From assembly GCF_900019265.1 (NCBI RefSeq), contig NZ_CYGX02000045.1:364-64363 (forward strand): a stretch of 64,000 nucleotides of DNA. Direction: 5' to 3'. The notes beneath the pieces are model-generated. The model did no database searches and was not told where the DNA came from. It saw only the letters and a list, made by a program, of their open reading frames with translations. The position numbers and the translations under genes were made by a program. Within the stretch, counting starts at the first letter, position 1; each line of letters begins with the position of its first letter. Below are positions 34,200 to 42,773 of this stretch, piece after piece. The stretch is from Paraburkholderia ribeironis. Lineage in GTDB: Bacteria > Pseudomonadota > Gammaproteobacteria > Burkholderiales > Burkholderiaceae.

Positions 34200-34759
34200 A
34201 GCGGCGTTCGATCCACCTGTTGTTTGCCGCCGCGACATTGTGTGGGGCGGCGTGGTGCGCGTATCAAGGCTGGCTGCTGCAGCGCGCGCTCGACACCAAT
34301 GCCGCAGTGGTGCGTGCAAGTGAGAAGCCGTCCGGAGAAAACCCCAATCGTGCAACTGCGAACGATGTAGCCGAAGTGAGGCTCGCACGAGCTGTCGCAT
34401 TGTCGAAGGCAGGTAAATACGACGCCGCATCGAACCTCTTTAACGAATTGGGTCATCAGGAGCCGCTCGGAGAAACCGGTCGTGCCGCGCTTTTCGATCT
34501 TGCGAACATGTACATGCGTGAAGGAATCGCCAACGGTGCCGGCAAGCCGGGCACGTCGACGCCTTTGATCGAACTCGCCAAACAACGCTATCGTGATCTG
34601 CTACGCGTTTATCCAGACAATTGGGATGCGAGATACAACCTCGAGCGGGCACTCTGGCTAAGACCCGAGCACCCGGATGCATTTGACGCCGCAGCCCAGC
34701 AACCGCACGAAACGCGCAAACTGAAGTTGCAGGACGTCACCGCCGGGGACCTGCCATGA
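34196..34759 (+). CDS. MxaK-like TPR-containing protein
   Basis: 187 residues; the ATG overlaps the vWA gene stop. One N-terminal membrane anchor (LLFAAATLCGAAWCAYQGWL) is followed by a helical region with a tetratricopeptide-like pair (ARAVALSKAGKYDAASNLFN; ALFDLANMYMREGIANGAGK; QRYRDLLRVYPDNWDARYNL). It ends in LKLQDVTAGDLP, close to the MxaK/BatC-type C-terminus. Probably a scaffold for the vWA proteins on either side. Confidence 0.78.
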   Translation: MKRRSIHLLFAAATLCGAAWCAYQGWLLQRALDTNAAVVRASEKPSGENPNRATANDVAEVRLARAVALSKAGKYDAASNLFNELGHQEPLGETGRAALFDLANMYMREGIANGAGKPGTSTPLIELAKQRYRDLLRVYPDNWDARYNLERALWLRPEHPDAFDAAAQQPHETRKLKLQDVTAGDLP

Positions 34760-35805
34760 AGCGAGTTTTGGCGTTGCTTCGCTCGTTCGACCAAAAGCAC
34801 TGGATGACCGCGGCAGCGATAGTAGCCCTTGGCACCGCGATATGGATGCCCGACATAGTGACGACACGTCATGTTTTCACGTACGTCGTGACCTTCGACA
34901 TTACGCAAAGTACGAACGTCCCGGACGTTACTCTGAACGGTGTACCAATGAGCCGCCTGGCACTCGCCCGTACGGCTGCACACGATGCGTTACAGCGCAT
35001 GCCGTGCGGTTCCAGGATCGGATGGAGCGTATTCACCGGCAACCGGTCATTGCTGCTACTGTCGCCCATCGAGGTCTGCGCGCACTACGATGTATTGCAG
35101 TCATCCCTCGATGGCATTGATGGCCGGATGCGCTGGGCAAACGCAAGTCGCATTGCGAACGGCGGCCTCTATTCAGCCGTAAGGCAGGCGGAGAGACTCG
35201 GACAAGGAACGGCTGTGGTGTTCATCACCGATGGTCAGGAGGCGCCGCCGCGACTTGCGGGAGACACATCGGTACTTGACGTGAAGCGTGGTGCGGTCAA
35301 CGGATGGCTGATCGGCATGGGGGGAGAGCGGCCTGCGCCTATTCCGAAAAGCGGTGCCGATGGTCGCCAGAGCGGATATTGGCGCGCGAGCGACGTCGTT
35401 CAAACAAGCGCGATGCCTGGGGCGCCCATCGATCCCGATAGTCATGAAGAGCTGTCGGAACTCCGCGAAGCCTACCTGAAGGCGTTGGCCAATGAGATCG
35501 GCTTTAACTACAGTCGATTGTCGACACCGGCCGCGCTCGAGGCCGCGCTACTGGATCCACGAATGGCCAGGCCTGAACCGGTTGCCACTGACATGCGCTG
35601 GTGTCCCGCTCTGGTCGCGCTTGTTTTGCTGGCGTGGTGTTTTCTTCCGGGGCTGGATTGGCGGCGCCTGGTTTCGGATCGTCTCGCCAGGGAATCGAAA
35701 GCCACTGCTCCAGGCGGCTTTTGGAGTCTGCGTGCACATAAGCCACATCCCGTTAGTGATGAACAGTGGGTCACCACCTTGGTGGAGGAGCGTCATCGTG
35801 GATAA
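34756..35805 (+). CDS. vWA-domain membrane protein (MxaL/BatB-like)
   Basis: 349 residues; overlaps MxaK-like gene by 4 bp. One membrane helix near the start (MTAAAIVALGTAIWMP), then a divergent vWA domain: VVTFDITQSTN (DITQST in place of DxSxS, so metal binding is kept: Asp, Thr/Gln, Ser), VVFITDGQEAPP, and a late membrane helix (CPALVALVLLAWCFLPG). The NGGLYSAVRQAERLGQGTAV stretch corresponds to the middle of the domain. Position matches MxaL. The last codons contain the ribosome site for the next gene. Confidence 0.83.
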   Translation: MKRVLALLRSFDQKHWMTAAAIVALGTAIWMPDIVTTRHVFTYVVTFDITQSTNVPDVTLNGVPMSRLALARTAAHDALQRMPCGSRIGWSVFTGNRSLLLLSPIEVCAHYDVLQSSLDGIDGRMRWANASRIANGGLYSAVRQAERLGQGTAVVFITDGQEAPPRLAGDTSVLDVKRGAVNGWLIGMGGERPAPIPKSGADGRQSGYWRASDVVQTSAMPGAPIDPDSHEELSELREAYLKALANEIGFNYSRLSTPAALEAALLDPRMARPEPVATDMRWCPALVALVLLAWCFLPGLDWRRLVSDRLARESKATAPGGFWSLRAHKPHPVSDEQWVTTLVEERHRG

Positions 35806-36796
35806 AGCAAACCTGCCGATCATCGACATTGGCGCACTCAGGCATGGGGACAAGGAGGGAAGCCAGCAGGCAGCGCAACTGATTGACCGGGCGTGCCGGG
35901 ATGTCGGGTTCTTCCTCGTGGTCAATCACGGGATTCCGTTCGATAGCATCAAGGCCACTTTTGAACATGCGCGGGCATTCTTCGATCTGCCGCTAAAGGA
36001 AAAATTGACGCTGTCCCTGGAAAAGCATAGCAATTGCTTTCGCGGATATGCGCCCGTTTTATCCGAACTGGCCGATGGCAAGCCTAACAGCTATGAATTG
36101 ATGGAATTCAGTGTTGAATTCGAGCACGACCACCCGGATGTGCTGGCGCGCAAACCGATGCACGGACCTAACCTGTGGCCGGAACTACCTGGTTATCGTG
36201 CTGCGCTCACGCGTTACATCGAACATATGATTCATCTTGGCTTCGATCTTATGCGCGGCATTGCAATGGGTCTGGGGCTGGAGGATGATTTTTTCAGGCG
36301 CGCCTTTAATGGACGACCTTTCTGGCAGTTCCGGACTGCACATTACCCTGATCCTGCCTCCCTTCGAGCGATGTCGTCTGCCTTTCCGCATGTTGGTCAG
36401 GTCCCGCAAGTCGAGGTTGGCGACCAGAGCTGCGGCGCCCACACGGACTACGGATGCCTGACGATGCTGTTGGCTGACAGCCCGGGGCTTCAGATTCTGA
36501 CAACCGACGGCGAGTGGGTAAGCGTGCCGGTCGTGCCCGGCGCATACGTGTGCAATGTCGGGGACATGCTGCAATATTGGACGCGTGACACGTATGTCGC
36601 GACGCGGCATCGCGTGATGACAGAAGGGGAAAGAATTTCCCTCCCATTCTTTTTTCAACCCGATTACGAGACGATCGTCGAACCGCCTGATTTATTTCCC
36701 GTTTTGTCCAGCAAGCCGTTTCCCGCCCTAAGGTATGGGCCTTATGCGTTCGAGAAATATCGGGGAATCTATCCCGGTGCGGTTTTCTCGCGGTAA
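35798..36796 (+). CDS. Isopenicillin-N-synthase-like 2OG/Fe(II) oxygenase
   Basis: 332 residues from a GTG at 35798 with GGAGGAG 9 bases before it; it overlaps the MxaL-like gene by 8 bp. Longer frames upstream lie inside that gene and are not used. DIOX_N region: LPIIDIGALRHGDKEGSQQA, CRDVGFFLVVNHGIP. Iron site: SCGAHTDYGCLTMLLADSPG (His215, Asp217) and ATRHRV (His271); the co-substrate pair RISLPFF (Arg279, Ser281). These fit 2-oxoglutarate or ethylene-forming/IPNS family oxygenases. The last gene of the operon; an oxygenase of another clade is first. Confidence 0.9.
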   Translation: MDKANLPIIDIGALRHGDKEGSQQAAQLIDRACRDVGFFLVVNHGIPFDSIKATFEHARAFFDLPLKEKLTLSLEKHSNCFRGYAPVLSELADGKPNSYELMEFSVEFEHDHPDVLARKPMHGPNLWPELPGYRAALTRYIEHMIHLGFDLMRGIAMGLGLEDDFFRRAFNGRPFWQFRTAHYPDPASLRAMSSAFPHVGQVPQVEVGDQSCGAHTDYGCLTMLLADSPGLQILTTDGEWVSVPVVPGAYVCNVGDMLQYWTRDTYVATRHRVMTEGERISLPFFFQPDYETIVEPPDLFPVLSSKPFPALRYGPYAFEKYRGIYPGAVFSR

Positions 36797-36811
36797 CGCG
36801 CACTACGCGTT
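36795..36811 (+). terminator. Weak hairpin after the large operon
   Basis: AACGCG and CGCGTT flank a 5-base loop, starting within the stop codon of the last gene, followed by a pyrimidine-rich run (CCGTCCTTCTCC). Stem short; termination is uncertain. Confidence 0.3.
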
Positions 36812-36979
36812 CCGTCCTTCTCCGGACTCCGTCCTGTCCATCCACGAACTCGCGCGCCGCTTCTGCAACAGGATGCCGAGTTCGACGCCGTGCCACTCAA
36901 CAGCGCGCCACAGCAATCAGGGTTCGCCGCGTCGAGTCACGCGCATCTCGTCGAGGGGCCACATGTGGCCGTTTGCTCG

Positions 36980-39412
36980 TCAACTTCCTGTGTGATCCGC
37001 TGAGTTCGCTGGGCTTTGCAGTGCCGCACCGCCGTTCGACGGCGTGGTCTTCTTTGACGGTGCCGAGGACCTCGACGCCGCCACTGCTGGTGTGGACGCA
37101 GACGGTTCGGCGGTGGCTGCGCCCGGCGTGCCCGCCGGCAGACGCAGCCCGCTGGACCTTTGGCGCTGGCCCGGCGGCGGCGCTGTCGGTTGTTCTGACT
37201 GCATGGCCGTCATCAGTTGCCCGCATGGCAGCGACTTGTGGTTGCTCGGCGCGATCAGCGGAATCAGCGCGGCAAACGGATTGATCAGACCAAGACCGAT
37301 CATCGCGCCTCCGCGCAGCGCGAGCGCGGTTGTATTCACGCCGACATGGGGATTCTTGAAAGTGCCCTTGACGTACAGCGGCGAGCGCAGCGTGAAAATG
37401 CGGAAGCCCTTCGTGTGTGGATGAACACCGAGGTCCATCGACTCGTTCTTCATGTTCACCTTGCCGCCGATATTGATCACCGCGTCCTGCGTATCGAGCG
37501 CGAACACGTGCGAATCGAGCACGCCGTCCGTCACGACGAAATCGGCGGCTGCACAGTTGATATACACATCGCGATTGCCGTAGAGCTTTTCGTAGACAAC
37601 GTTCGCCACGTTCAGGCCCGCTTCTTCCATTAGCAGACGGCTGATCGTGCCGTCGGTGACGAGCAGCTTTACCTCGCCGTTGGACGTTGCCGCGAGCGCT
37701 GCCGGCGTGTTGCCCGTCGCTGACAGCTCAGCGTCGCCGTCGATTTCGCCGAGCGCGCTCTCCATTGTTTTCACGGTCGGCAGCAACTGCTTCAGCTTGA
37801 GATGGCGTGCTTGCGTCGAGAAGCGGCCCTTGAGCGGCGTCGTGCTGCCATTGAGCTGGATGTTCGACGCGAGGGCGCCGCCTGCGACGCCGAACTTCAG
37901 CGGCTCCAGCGACAGCACACCATCCTTCATCACGACGTGCGTGTACAGGTCAGTAATGGGTAGTGCGGGATCCTTGATCATGCGGCGGCCGGTGAACTTC
38001 ACGTCGGCGTCGATCGCTGTCCAGCGATCCGTCTTGAACCCTTCGGTCGGTACCGCCTTGTATGACGGCTGGCGCGCCGTCTCGCCGCGCCTCGCTTTGC
38101 TCGCATTGCTATCCGCGCCGATGACCGGCGCCAGATCCTTGAACTGCAACAGATTCGACACCAACTCGCCTTCGATCAGCGGACGCGGCTGCCGCTGCGT
38201 GTACTCGACCGTGCCATTCACATCGCTGCCGCCGACGCGGCTTGTAAAGTGTTCATAGCGGAGCACGCTGCTACCGGACCTGATGTTGCCGATCAGGTGG
38301 CCTTCGGTTGCATAGGGCGGCGTCTGGGGCAGCGTGATGCCCGTCAGCTGATACAGACGATCGAGGCTCGAGCCTTGCAGCCACAGTCGCAGATCGACGG
38401 CGGCCAGATGCGCGGGGTTGGTGACAGTGCCGACCAGCGCGACGCGCAGGTCGCCCGCCTTGAAGTCGGCTTGCACGGGGATGGGACGCGAGGTGTCTTG
38501 CAAGGCGAGCACGCCGCCGAGTTTGCCACTGCCCGACACTGGCGAGTGCTTATACGTGCCATTCGCGCTCCAGCCGATGCCGTATTGCGGCACGCTCTTC
38601 TGTTGCACGACGGCCGTGGCCGTTCCACTTGCCGCGGCTGGGCCAGGCGCACGCGCAGCGCCGGAAGCGACAACGGACGACGACCCTTCCGATGCTTTCG
38701 GAGCAGCCGCTTTCGCCTGCGCGCTCAGTTGTTTCGCGCCTTCTTTGCCGACCGCATCGGCCGACGCGCCGCGTGATTTTTCTTCCTGCTGTTTGAGTGC
38801 TTCGCCGATCGGGATCGGCTGGCCGAGTGTATTGAGGACAACCTGCATATCAATCTTTAGCTGCTGGTCGGATAACGCGATGTTCCCCCGATTGAGCCAG
38901 ATGTCATGCAGGTCGAGCTTCCACTCCAACGGTCGCGCCGAGGATTTCAGCTTGAACGTCCAGTTGTTGCGTCCATCGACGAGTCGCTCGAGGTCGATTG
39001 CCGGGTTCGTCAGAGTGATCGTCGGAATGATGATGTCGTGCGTGAGCAGCGGAAGCACTTTGACCTGAAAGTCGATTCTGTCGAGGGTCGCGAAGTGCTT
39101 GTTTTTCGTCCAATCCGGATTGGCGATCGTGATATGGCGTGCGGAAAAGCTCGGCCAAAGCACCCACGCGCGCCAGCCCGTTTCCCCCGCGGGACGATGC
39201 CAGCCCACAGTCAAATCGCCCTCGATCGCGAACGGGCGACCGATCGCTTCGCTTGTTTTCTCGTTGACGAGCGGCCGCGCCAGATTCCAGTCGAATGTGA
39301 AAATGAATAGCATGAGCGCCGCGATCAGAATGATCAGCACCGCGACGATCCACGCGACAACCTTGCCTATCGTTCTGCCAACGGTCATCCCGGGCGAGTG
39401 CAGTACAGCCAT
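36980..39412 (-). CDS. AsmA-family envelope protein
   Basis: 810 residues from the ATG at 39412 (ATG 39388 and 39487 are alternatives). An N-terminal membrane helix (VVAWIVAVLIILIAALMLFI) is followed by the AsmA start FDWNLARPLVNEKTSEAIGRP-FAIEGDLTVGW, then long repetitive beta structure, and a typical late block LVTDGTISRLLMEEAGLNVA, NVVYEKLYGNRDVYINCAAA, DFVVTDGVLDSHVFALDTQD. AsmA-like proteins span the periplasm as beta-taco tubes and are linked to lipid transport and outer-membrane homeostasis. The C-terminal tail is Ala/Pro/Ser-rich and probably disordered. Confidence 0.9.
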   Translation of the reverse strand: MAVLHSPGMTVGRTIGKVVAWIVAVLIILIAALMLFIFTFDWNLARPLVNEKTSEAIGRPFAIEGDLTVGWHRPAGETGWRAWVLWPSFSARHITIANPDWTKNKHFATLDRIDFQVKVLPLLTHDIIIPTITLTNPAIDLERLVDGRNNWTFKLKSSARPLEWKLDLHDIWLNRGNIALSDQQLKIDMQVVLNTLGQPIPIGEALKQQEEKSRGASADAVGKEGAKQLSAQAKAAAPKASEGSSSVVASGAARAPGPAAASGTATAVVQQKSVPQYGIGWSANGTYKHSPVSGSGKLGGVLALQDTSRPIPVQADFKAGDLRVALVGTVTNPAHLAAVDLRLWLQGSSLDRLYQLTGITLPQTPPYATEGHLIGNIRSGSSVLRYEHFTSRVGGSDVNGTVEYTQRQPRPLIEGELVSNLLQFKDLAPVIGADSNASKARRGETARQPSYKAVPTEGFKTDRWTAIDADVKFTGRRMIKDPALPITDLYTHVVMKDGVLSLEPLKFGVAGGALASNIQLNGSTTPLKGRFSTQARHLKLKQLLPTVKTMESALGEIDGDAELSATGNTPAALAATSNGEVKLLVTDGTISRLLMEEAGLNVANVVYEKLYGNRDVYINCAAADFVVTDGVLDSHVFALDTQDAVINIGGKVNMKNESMDLGVHPHTKGFRIFTLRSPLYVKGTFKNPHVGVNTTALALRGGAMIGLGLINPFAALIPLIAPSNHKSLPCGQLMTAMQSEQPTAPPPGQRQRSSGLRLPAGTPGAATAEPSASTPAVAASRSSAPSKKTTPSNGGAALQSPANSADHTGS

Positions 39413-39479
39413 GGCGGTCCCGTCGAGAATACGAACGTTACCTGTCGGTGCAGCACGCAGTGTGCCCACGTTGCTTCGA

Positions 39480-39614
39480 AATGACACAGGACGACGACGC
39501 GTACTGCAATTCTTCTGTCTGTTTCAGACCGGCAGGGTAGAAGCTATTGCGCCAACCCTCATAGCGCCAGCCGGAAATGCCAATACGTACGTCGCCGGAT
39601 TGTTTCATGGACAT
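39480..39614 (-). pseudogene. DUF72 protein N-terminal fragment
   Basis: The minus strand reads DVRIGISGWRYEGWRNSFYP then AGLKQTEELQYAS, the start of a DUF72 (YecE-like) protein (family text: IRIGTSGWxYxxWRxxFYPxGLxxxxELxYAS). The similarity ends after YAS, next to the AsmA gene; the remaining 200 or more residues are missing. Inserted or deleted DNA at about 39480-39490 broke the gene. Confidence 0.75.
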
Positions 39615-39853
39615 GTGCGAGCGGACACGCGCCGCTGATTGCGGCATTCAAGCATCAACTATTCCAGCTTCAAACACACCTTGTCCGGGCGTTGCGCGAT
39701 CTGTTCGCGACTGGGAACCCAGCGCAGTGCCGCCGGGTTGTACCATTTACTGGCTTCTTAGGACTTCCGGTGAGCGACTTGATTTTCCCGTCCATCCGCC
39801 CTTAACGCGACCAGCTGATCTGGAGCATTCACTGAATTATCGGAGGTGCCGAC

Positions 39854-40675
39854 GTGAAACCCTGCATGCTATTGCTGCCACTCGCTCTTGCCGGTTGCTT
39901 GCAGACGCCTGAAGCGACAAGCCCGGCCGCGTCAGCGGGCGCGTCCGCCGAGGCCGCCGCGAACGCGACCTCGACGACCGGGTCGGGCCTCCTCAGCCAG
40001 TACCACTGGCAACTCAATGACGCAATTGATAGCAAGGGCAGGCGCATCGATGCGTTGTTCGTCGGGACGAACAGACCGGTGCAACTGGACTTTAGTGCTG
40101 ACCGGTTAACGGTGGTCAATAGCTGCAACAACATGGGGGCCGATTACAGCATCAAGAAAGGGCGGCTGCGGATTGGCCCGATGGTGAGCACCTTGATGGC
40201 CTGCCACGATGCCGCCCTCGCCGCGCTCGACGATGCGATTGCGCAGCGCCTGAAAGGCAGCCTCAACGTGAACCTGCTGGCCCGCGGCGACACACCGCGC
40301 CTGCAACTGGTTACGGATAGCGGCGATACGTTGAGCTTTACCGGCGTGCCTACTGCTCAGACGCGTTTCGGCGGCCCCGGTGAAACGGCCTTCCTCGAAG
40401 TGGCCGCACAGACCGTGCCGTGCAACCATCCGCTGATTCCAGACAAGCAATGTCTGTTGGTGCGCGAACGTCACTTCGACGAGCAGGGTTTGGTGACCGG
40501 TACACCCGGCGCGTGGCAACCGCTGGATCAGGCCATTGAGGGCTATACCCACACACCGGGCATGCGCAACGTGCTGCGCGTGAAGCGCTATACGGTGAAT
40601 AACCCGCCCGCCGACGGACCGTCAGTCGCTTACGTGCTGGACATCGTGGTCGAATCGGAAAAGGTCGGGCAGTGA
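39854..40675 (+). CDS. META-domain lipoprotein with DUF4377
   Basis: 273 residues. Lipoprotein leader MKPCMLLLPLALAGC (lipobox LALAGC). The META/HslJ-like domain follows an Ala-rich linker: YHWQLNDAIDSKGRRIDALF, LTVVNSCNNMGADYSIKKGR, GPMVSTLMACHDAALAALDD. The second domain, from about residue 180 (AQTVPCNHPLIPDKQCLLVR, IEGYTHTPGMRNVLRVKRYT), matches DUF4377. Family proteins are periplasmic-side lipoproteins linked to stress or drug resistance (HslJ); function here not known. GTG/ATG start supported by GGAGGTGCCGAC upstream. Confidence 0.88.
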   Translation: MKPCMLLLPLALAGCLQTPEATSPAASAGASAEAAANATSTTGSGLLSQYHWQLNDAIDSKGRRIDALFVGTNRPVQLDFSADRLTVVNSCNNMGADYSIKKGRLRIGPMVSTLMACHDAALAALDDAIAQRLKGSLNVNLLARGDTPRLQLVTDSGDTLSFTGVPTAQTRFGGPGETAFLEVAAQTVPCNHPLIPDKQCLLVRERHFDEQGLVTGTPGAWQPLDQAIEGYTHTPGMRNVLRVKRYTVNNPPADGPSVAYVLDIVVESEKVGQ

Positions 40676-40792
40676 GAGACCCGTACGGTTTAGCCGCGTT
40701 TGCGAATACTGATGCATTGCAACGTTCTCGAGTTCGATGCGACTGCTAAGGAAACTGCTATCAGCTCGATATCGGTTTCCTTAGCGACAACG

Positions 40793-41200
40793 TCAAAGAT
40801 GTCGGCTTTCCGGAGGGGGATTGCTCCAGTCATTCGCGAGCCCATTCTGGTAAGCGACCGGCGCATTCAAGGCTTCTTCCAGGTCAAGCTCGTCAAGACA
40901 CATCATGTTCACGTTGATGTACGGGTATCCCGTGCCGTTTGGCATATCCACGCGGTCAAACGCGTGGACACCGCACCGCTTGCAAAAGGGATGTCGGGCT
41001 ACCGGGTTTTTGCCTTGATACTGCGAAAGTGCGCTTTCACCAGAAAGAAGACGAAACTCTTCCAGCCGAACCTGGACGAGCCAGAACCGCAGTCTGCTAC
41101 AGAAGCTACAGTTGCATTTCACCGTACCTTTACTGAAATCGACGCGGACTTCAAACCTCACCGATTGGCAATGGCAACTTCCGCGGTATGTTCGCAGCAT
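40793..41200 (-). CDS. GFA/CENP-V zinc-binding protein
   Basis: 135 residues from the ATG at 41200 (GGGAGAG upstream; 41212 is possible). The glutathione-dependent-formaldehyde-activating (GFA) fold is shown by GSCHCQSVRFEV, the VKCNCSFCSRL zinc cluster and HPFCKRCGVHAF. These are the Cys of the two zinc sites. A PINVNMM-type tail (YINVNMMCLDELDLEE) fits the family. Substrate usually unknown. Confidence 0.9.
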   Translation of the reverse strand: MLRTYRGSCHCQSVRFEVRVDFSKGTVKCNCSFCSRLRFWLVQVRLEEFRLLSGESALSQYQGKNPVARHPFCKRCGVHAFDRVDMPNGTGYPYINVNMMCLDELDLEEALNAPVAYQNGLANDWSNPPPESRHL

Positions 41201-41463
41201 AGGCTCTCCCATGGTTTACGATCCACTCGGCACGATGCGGAGTCTATCAGGCGAGCCGACTGTCTGGACCGACAGAATGCCTGCCCGCTAATGGACGTTG
41301 GTGGTGCCCGCGCAATGGGTAGCGGCCTGGGTTTCGTGGGCAGGAATGGAAGGCCAATTGGCAGGACGACAATTCAGTCGCGGCAAACGAAAACGCCGTT
41401 TCTTCTTCTGCTGCGGAGAAGCGCTTATCGTACCGTTCGGATCGTCGGTGCCTGCCCCAGGAT

Positions 41464-42753
41464 TCATCTGGCCGGCGAAGACTTGTCTGGACGATCGAGG
41501 CTGAACACTCGCGTAATCATCATATCGATCATTCGGAAAAAGCCGTCGGCGCCATAGCCGGCAAGGAACGCAATCGCCGACGCCGACAGCGTCAGCACGC
41601 CTGCCCCCGAACTCACTTGCGCCGAAACGGACGCGGGAGTGAAAAACAGCCCGACGGCAAGCCCCGCGATTGCCCCCAGAATCAGACGGATAATGGCGAG
41701 CGTTTCATCACGTGGCGCAAGTGTGCTGCTAGTGATCCGGTTGCCAATGTCGCGCAGAAAAGAGGCGATTGTGCCGACCACACCAAACATGACGGGCAAT
41801 ACATAGCTCGCGTACGCGGAGAGCACCAGTGTGATCGACTGGATATTTACCTGTTTTGCGACGTAACCAAGCTCGGCCTTTTCCCGCAGTCCGGGCGAGG
41901 TCGGAAACGGCACCATCAGCCAGGTGGATGGCCAATGGTTGGCAAACGTGGCAACGTCGCTGATCGACTTGTCATAGCGCGCCTGAAAGTAGGACCACTG
42001 ATTGCACAAGAGCCTGATCTCATTGCTTTGCTGCTCGATCCTGTCTGCATGACAGCGCGTCGGAACGCTGTCGTGGGTCTGCTTTTCAGGCGCCAATGCT
42101 GCGTTTTCCTTGTCGACCTGTACGTAAATCTGGCTCGTCACGTCAGCCGTACTCCTCTGGTTTTCTTCGAACCGGGACGTCAACTGCACGCCGTATACGA
42201 CCAGCCACAACAGAATCGCCGCAAGCAGGGTGATGGCGGCGCCCATCCACGCCACACTCTTATGAAAACGACGGAATCGCTTTGCACTAACAACAAGACC
42301 CGGATAGGCCGTTCTCGCCACGAGGGCACGCGCCCGGGAACGCACGGACGATGCAGCTTGACGCGCGACGCCCTCGATCTCCTCAAGAAAGATGTATGTA
42401 TAAGCGATCGTCAGGCCGCACGCAGGATAGGCGACCGAGTTCAACTTGTCTTTCACGTAGAGCAGAAGTGCCGCGCTATCTGCCTTATCCGCCATATTTT
42501 GTCCGCTCGGTGGCGGAAAACGCATTTCGCAGATGCGCTCGATGACCTGGTACGGTGTCAGAAGCGCGCCGTTCCCGTCATTTCGATCCGGGAATTTGAC
42601 GTCGCCGATGTCCCAGATGTGCGAGTCGGGTCGCCCAGATATGAAGTCGAGCAGCAGGTGGACCTCATTGAGATCGCGTTTGAAGATGAGCTCGTCGAAG
42701 GTGCTCGACACCGGTTCATCGTCCGGCACGGCAGCAAGAACAGGAGTGGCCAT
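41464..42753 (-). CDS. Large membrane protein of unknown family
   Basis: 429 residues. N-terminal soluble part with a Gly/Asp-rich FDELIFKRDLNEVHLLLDFI, SGRPDSHIWDIGDVKFPDRN. A membrane helix at about 175-200 (VAWMGAAITLLAAILLWLVV), an exposed loop with two Cys, then three or four helices near the C-terminus (TLVLSAYASYVLPVMFGVVG; LILGAIAGLAVGLFF; GVLTLSASAIAFLAGYGADG). FGVVGTIASFLRDIGNRI resembles the end of many small bacterial membrane proteins with an IASFLRD-type helix. Sits 21 bp after a peptidoglycan-hydrolase-like gene, so the two probably act together. Confidence 0.6.
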   Translation of the reverse strand: MATPVLAAVPDDEPVSSTFDELIFKRDLNEVHLLLDFISGRPDSHIWDIGDVKFPDRNDGNGALLTPYQVIERICEMRFPPPSGQNMADKADSAALLLYVKDKLNSVAYPACGLTIAYTYIFLEEIEGVARQAASSVRSRARALVARTAYPGLVVSAKRFRRFHKSVAWMGAAITLLAAILLWLVVYGVQLTSRFEENQRSTADVTSQIYVQVDKENAALAPEKQTHDSVPTRCHADRIEQQSNEIRLLCNQWSYFQARYDKSISDVATFANHWPSTWLMVPFPTSPGLREKAELGYVAKQVNIQSITLVLSAYASYVLPVMFGVVGTIASFLRDIGNRITSSTLAPRDETLAIIRLILGAIAGLAVGLFFTPASVSAQVSSGAGVLTLSASAIAFLAGYGADGFFRMIDMMITRVFSLDRPDKSSPAR

Positions 42754-42773
42754 CGTTGGCTCCGCATCGCAGG

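Noticed and set aside
26475..36796. A classical methanol or PQQ dehydrogenase operon
   Set aside because: No mxaF, mxaI, mxaJ, xoxF or pqq-like gene is present; only the maturation cassette resembles that system.
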